A DNA stretch of 6,480 nt from Patulibacter sp050252545 (GTDB taxonomy: Bacteria; Actinomycetota; Thermoleophilia; Solirubrobacterales; Solirubrobacteraceae), in the NCBI GenBank assembly GCA_050252545.1, contig JBFWKS010000256.1, positions 1 through 6,480 of the forward strand, in the 5' to 3' direction. This document shows, one piece after another, positions 6,212-6,480 of this stretch. The notes under the pieces are model-generated. The model worked only from the letters and a program-made list of their open reading frames with translations, ran no database searches and was not told the origin of the DNA. Every line of letters begins with the position of its first letter. Within the stretch, counting starts at the first letter, position 1. Made by a program: the position numbers and the translations under genes.

Positions 6212-6480
6212 GTGGTGTCCGCTCCTTCTTCCGGCGGCGTCCGCGGATCCCGCGGCGTTCGCCGCTTCGGTCCCTGGCTCCTGATCCCGCTCGTCGCGGC
6301 GCTGCTCGGCGCCGCGGCGCTCGGGGCCGGGCGCGATCCGGCGACGCCGCGCTCGTTGGCCCGCGCGCTGCCGCCCGAGGGGTTCACCTCCGTGCAGAAC
6401 ATCGGGTTCGGCACGCTGCTGCGGCTGCCGGACGACCCGTGGAGCGTGTCGGTCGTGCGCCGCACCGACACCGGCATCAA
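6212..6480 (+). CDS. Unrecognised membrane-anchored or secreted protein, 5' part only
   Basis: The reading frame stays open from GTG 6212 (or GTG 6215) to the window edge, 89 codons, so the gene continues beyond it. The product starts with a short Gly/Ser/Arg-rich segment ending RGVRRFG (about 14-20). A hydrophobic stretch PWLLIPLVAALLGAAALGAG follows (21-40), fitting an uncleaved signal anchor or a signal peptide. A soluble part then begins: ARALPPEGFTSVQNIGFGTL and a segment with LPDDPWSVSVVRRTDTG. Third positions are strongly G/C, as expected for a true gene here. I do not recognise the family. GAGA at 6199-6202 and the G-run at 6207-6210 are possible ribosome sites. It begins 48 bases after the glycosidase stop on the same strand, so cotranscription and a shared surface role are plausible but inferred. 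Confidence 0.65.
   Translation, partial: MVSAPSSGGVRGSRGVRRFGPWLLIPLVAALLGAAALGAGRDPATPRSLARALPPEGFTSVQNIGFGTLLRLPDDPWSVSVVRRTDTGI

Noticed and set aside
5911..6480. A minus-strand frame of 189 codons crossing the hydrolase end and the downstream gene
   Set aside because: It overlaps the hydrolase linker and membrane segment in antisense and is rich in Ser, Gly and Pro; the + strand frame from 6212 has a sensible signal anchor instead.

Overview
The window is a very GC-rich stretch (roughly 70% by eye) with strong G/C at third codon positions, GTG as well as ATG starts, and all credible genes on the + strand. This fits a high-GC actinobacterium. The style of the glycosyltransferases and of the secreted glycosidase makes me think of Thermoleophilia (Solirubrobacterales, Patulibacter or Conexibacter-like), but nothing in the window proves that placement.

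Layout: positions 1-322 hold no convincing complete gene, only possibly the last codons of an upstream gene and the leader of the first glycosyltransferase. A GT-B fold family 4 glycosyltransferase follows (about 323-1531). Four bases later comes a second, WbaZ-like family 4 glycosyltransferase (1536-2642). After a 165-base gap comes a complete XerC/XerD-type tyrosine recombinase (2808-3773). A 215-base intergenic region then carries a perfect 22-bp palindrome and a possible extended -10 promoter. It is followed by a large secreted protein (3989-6163) with a signal peptide, a clan GH-A (GH39/PslG-like) TIM-barrel glycosidase, a beta-rich C-terminal region, a Pro/Asp/Glu linker and a C-terminal membrane segment. 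The last 269 bases are the start of another gene (6212 to the window end), whose product begins with a hydrophobic membrane anchor or signal sequence.

How the genes may work together (inference): the two glycosyltransferases would add sugars to a lipid-linked cell-envelope or exopolysaccharide unit at the cytoplasmic face. The anchored glycosidase would act outside the membrane on a related glycan, much as PslG sits in the Psl exopolysaccharide cluster of Pseudomonas. The anchored downstream protein may belong to the same surface module. The recombinase between them looks like an intact Xer protein and may simply be the chromosomal dimer-resolution enzyme placed by chance. No tRNA, rRNA, CRISPR array, insertion sequence or plainly mobile structure was seen.
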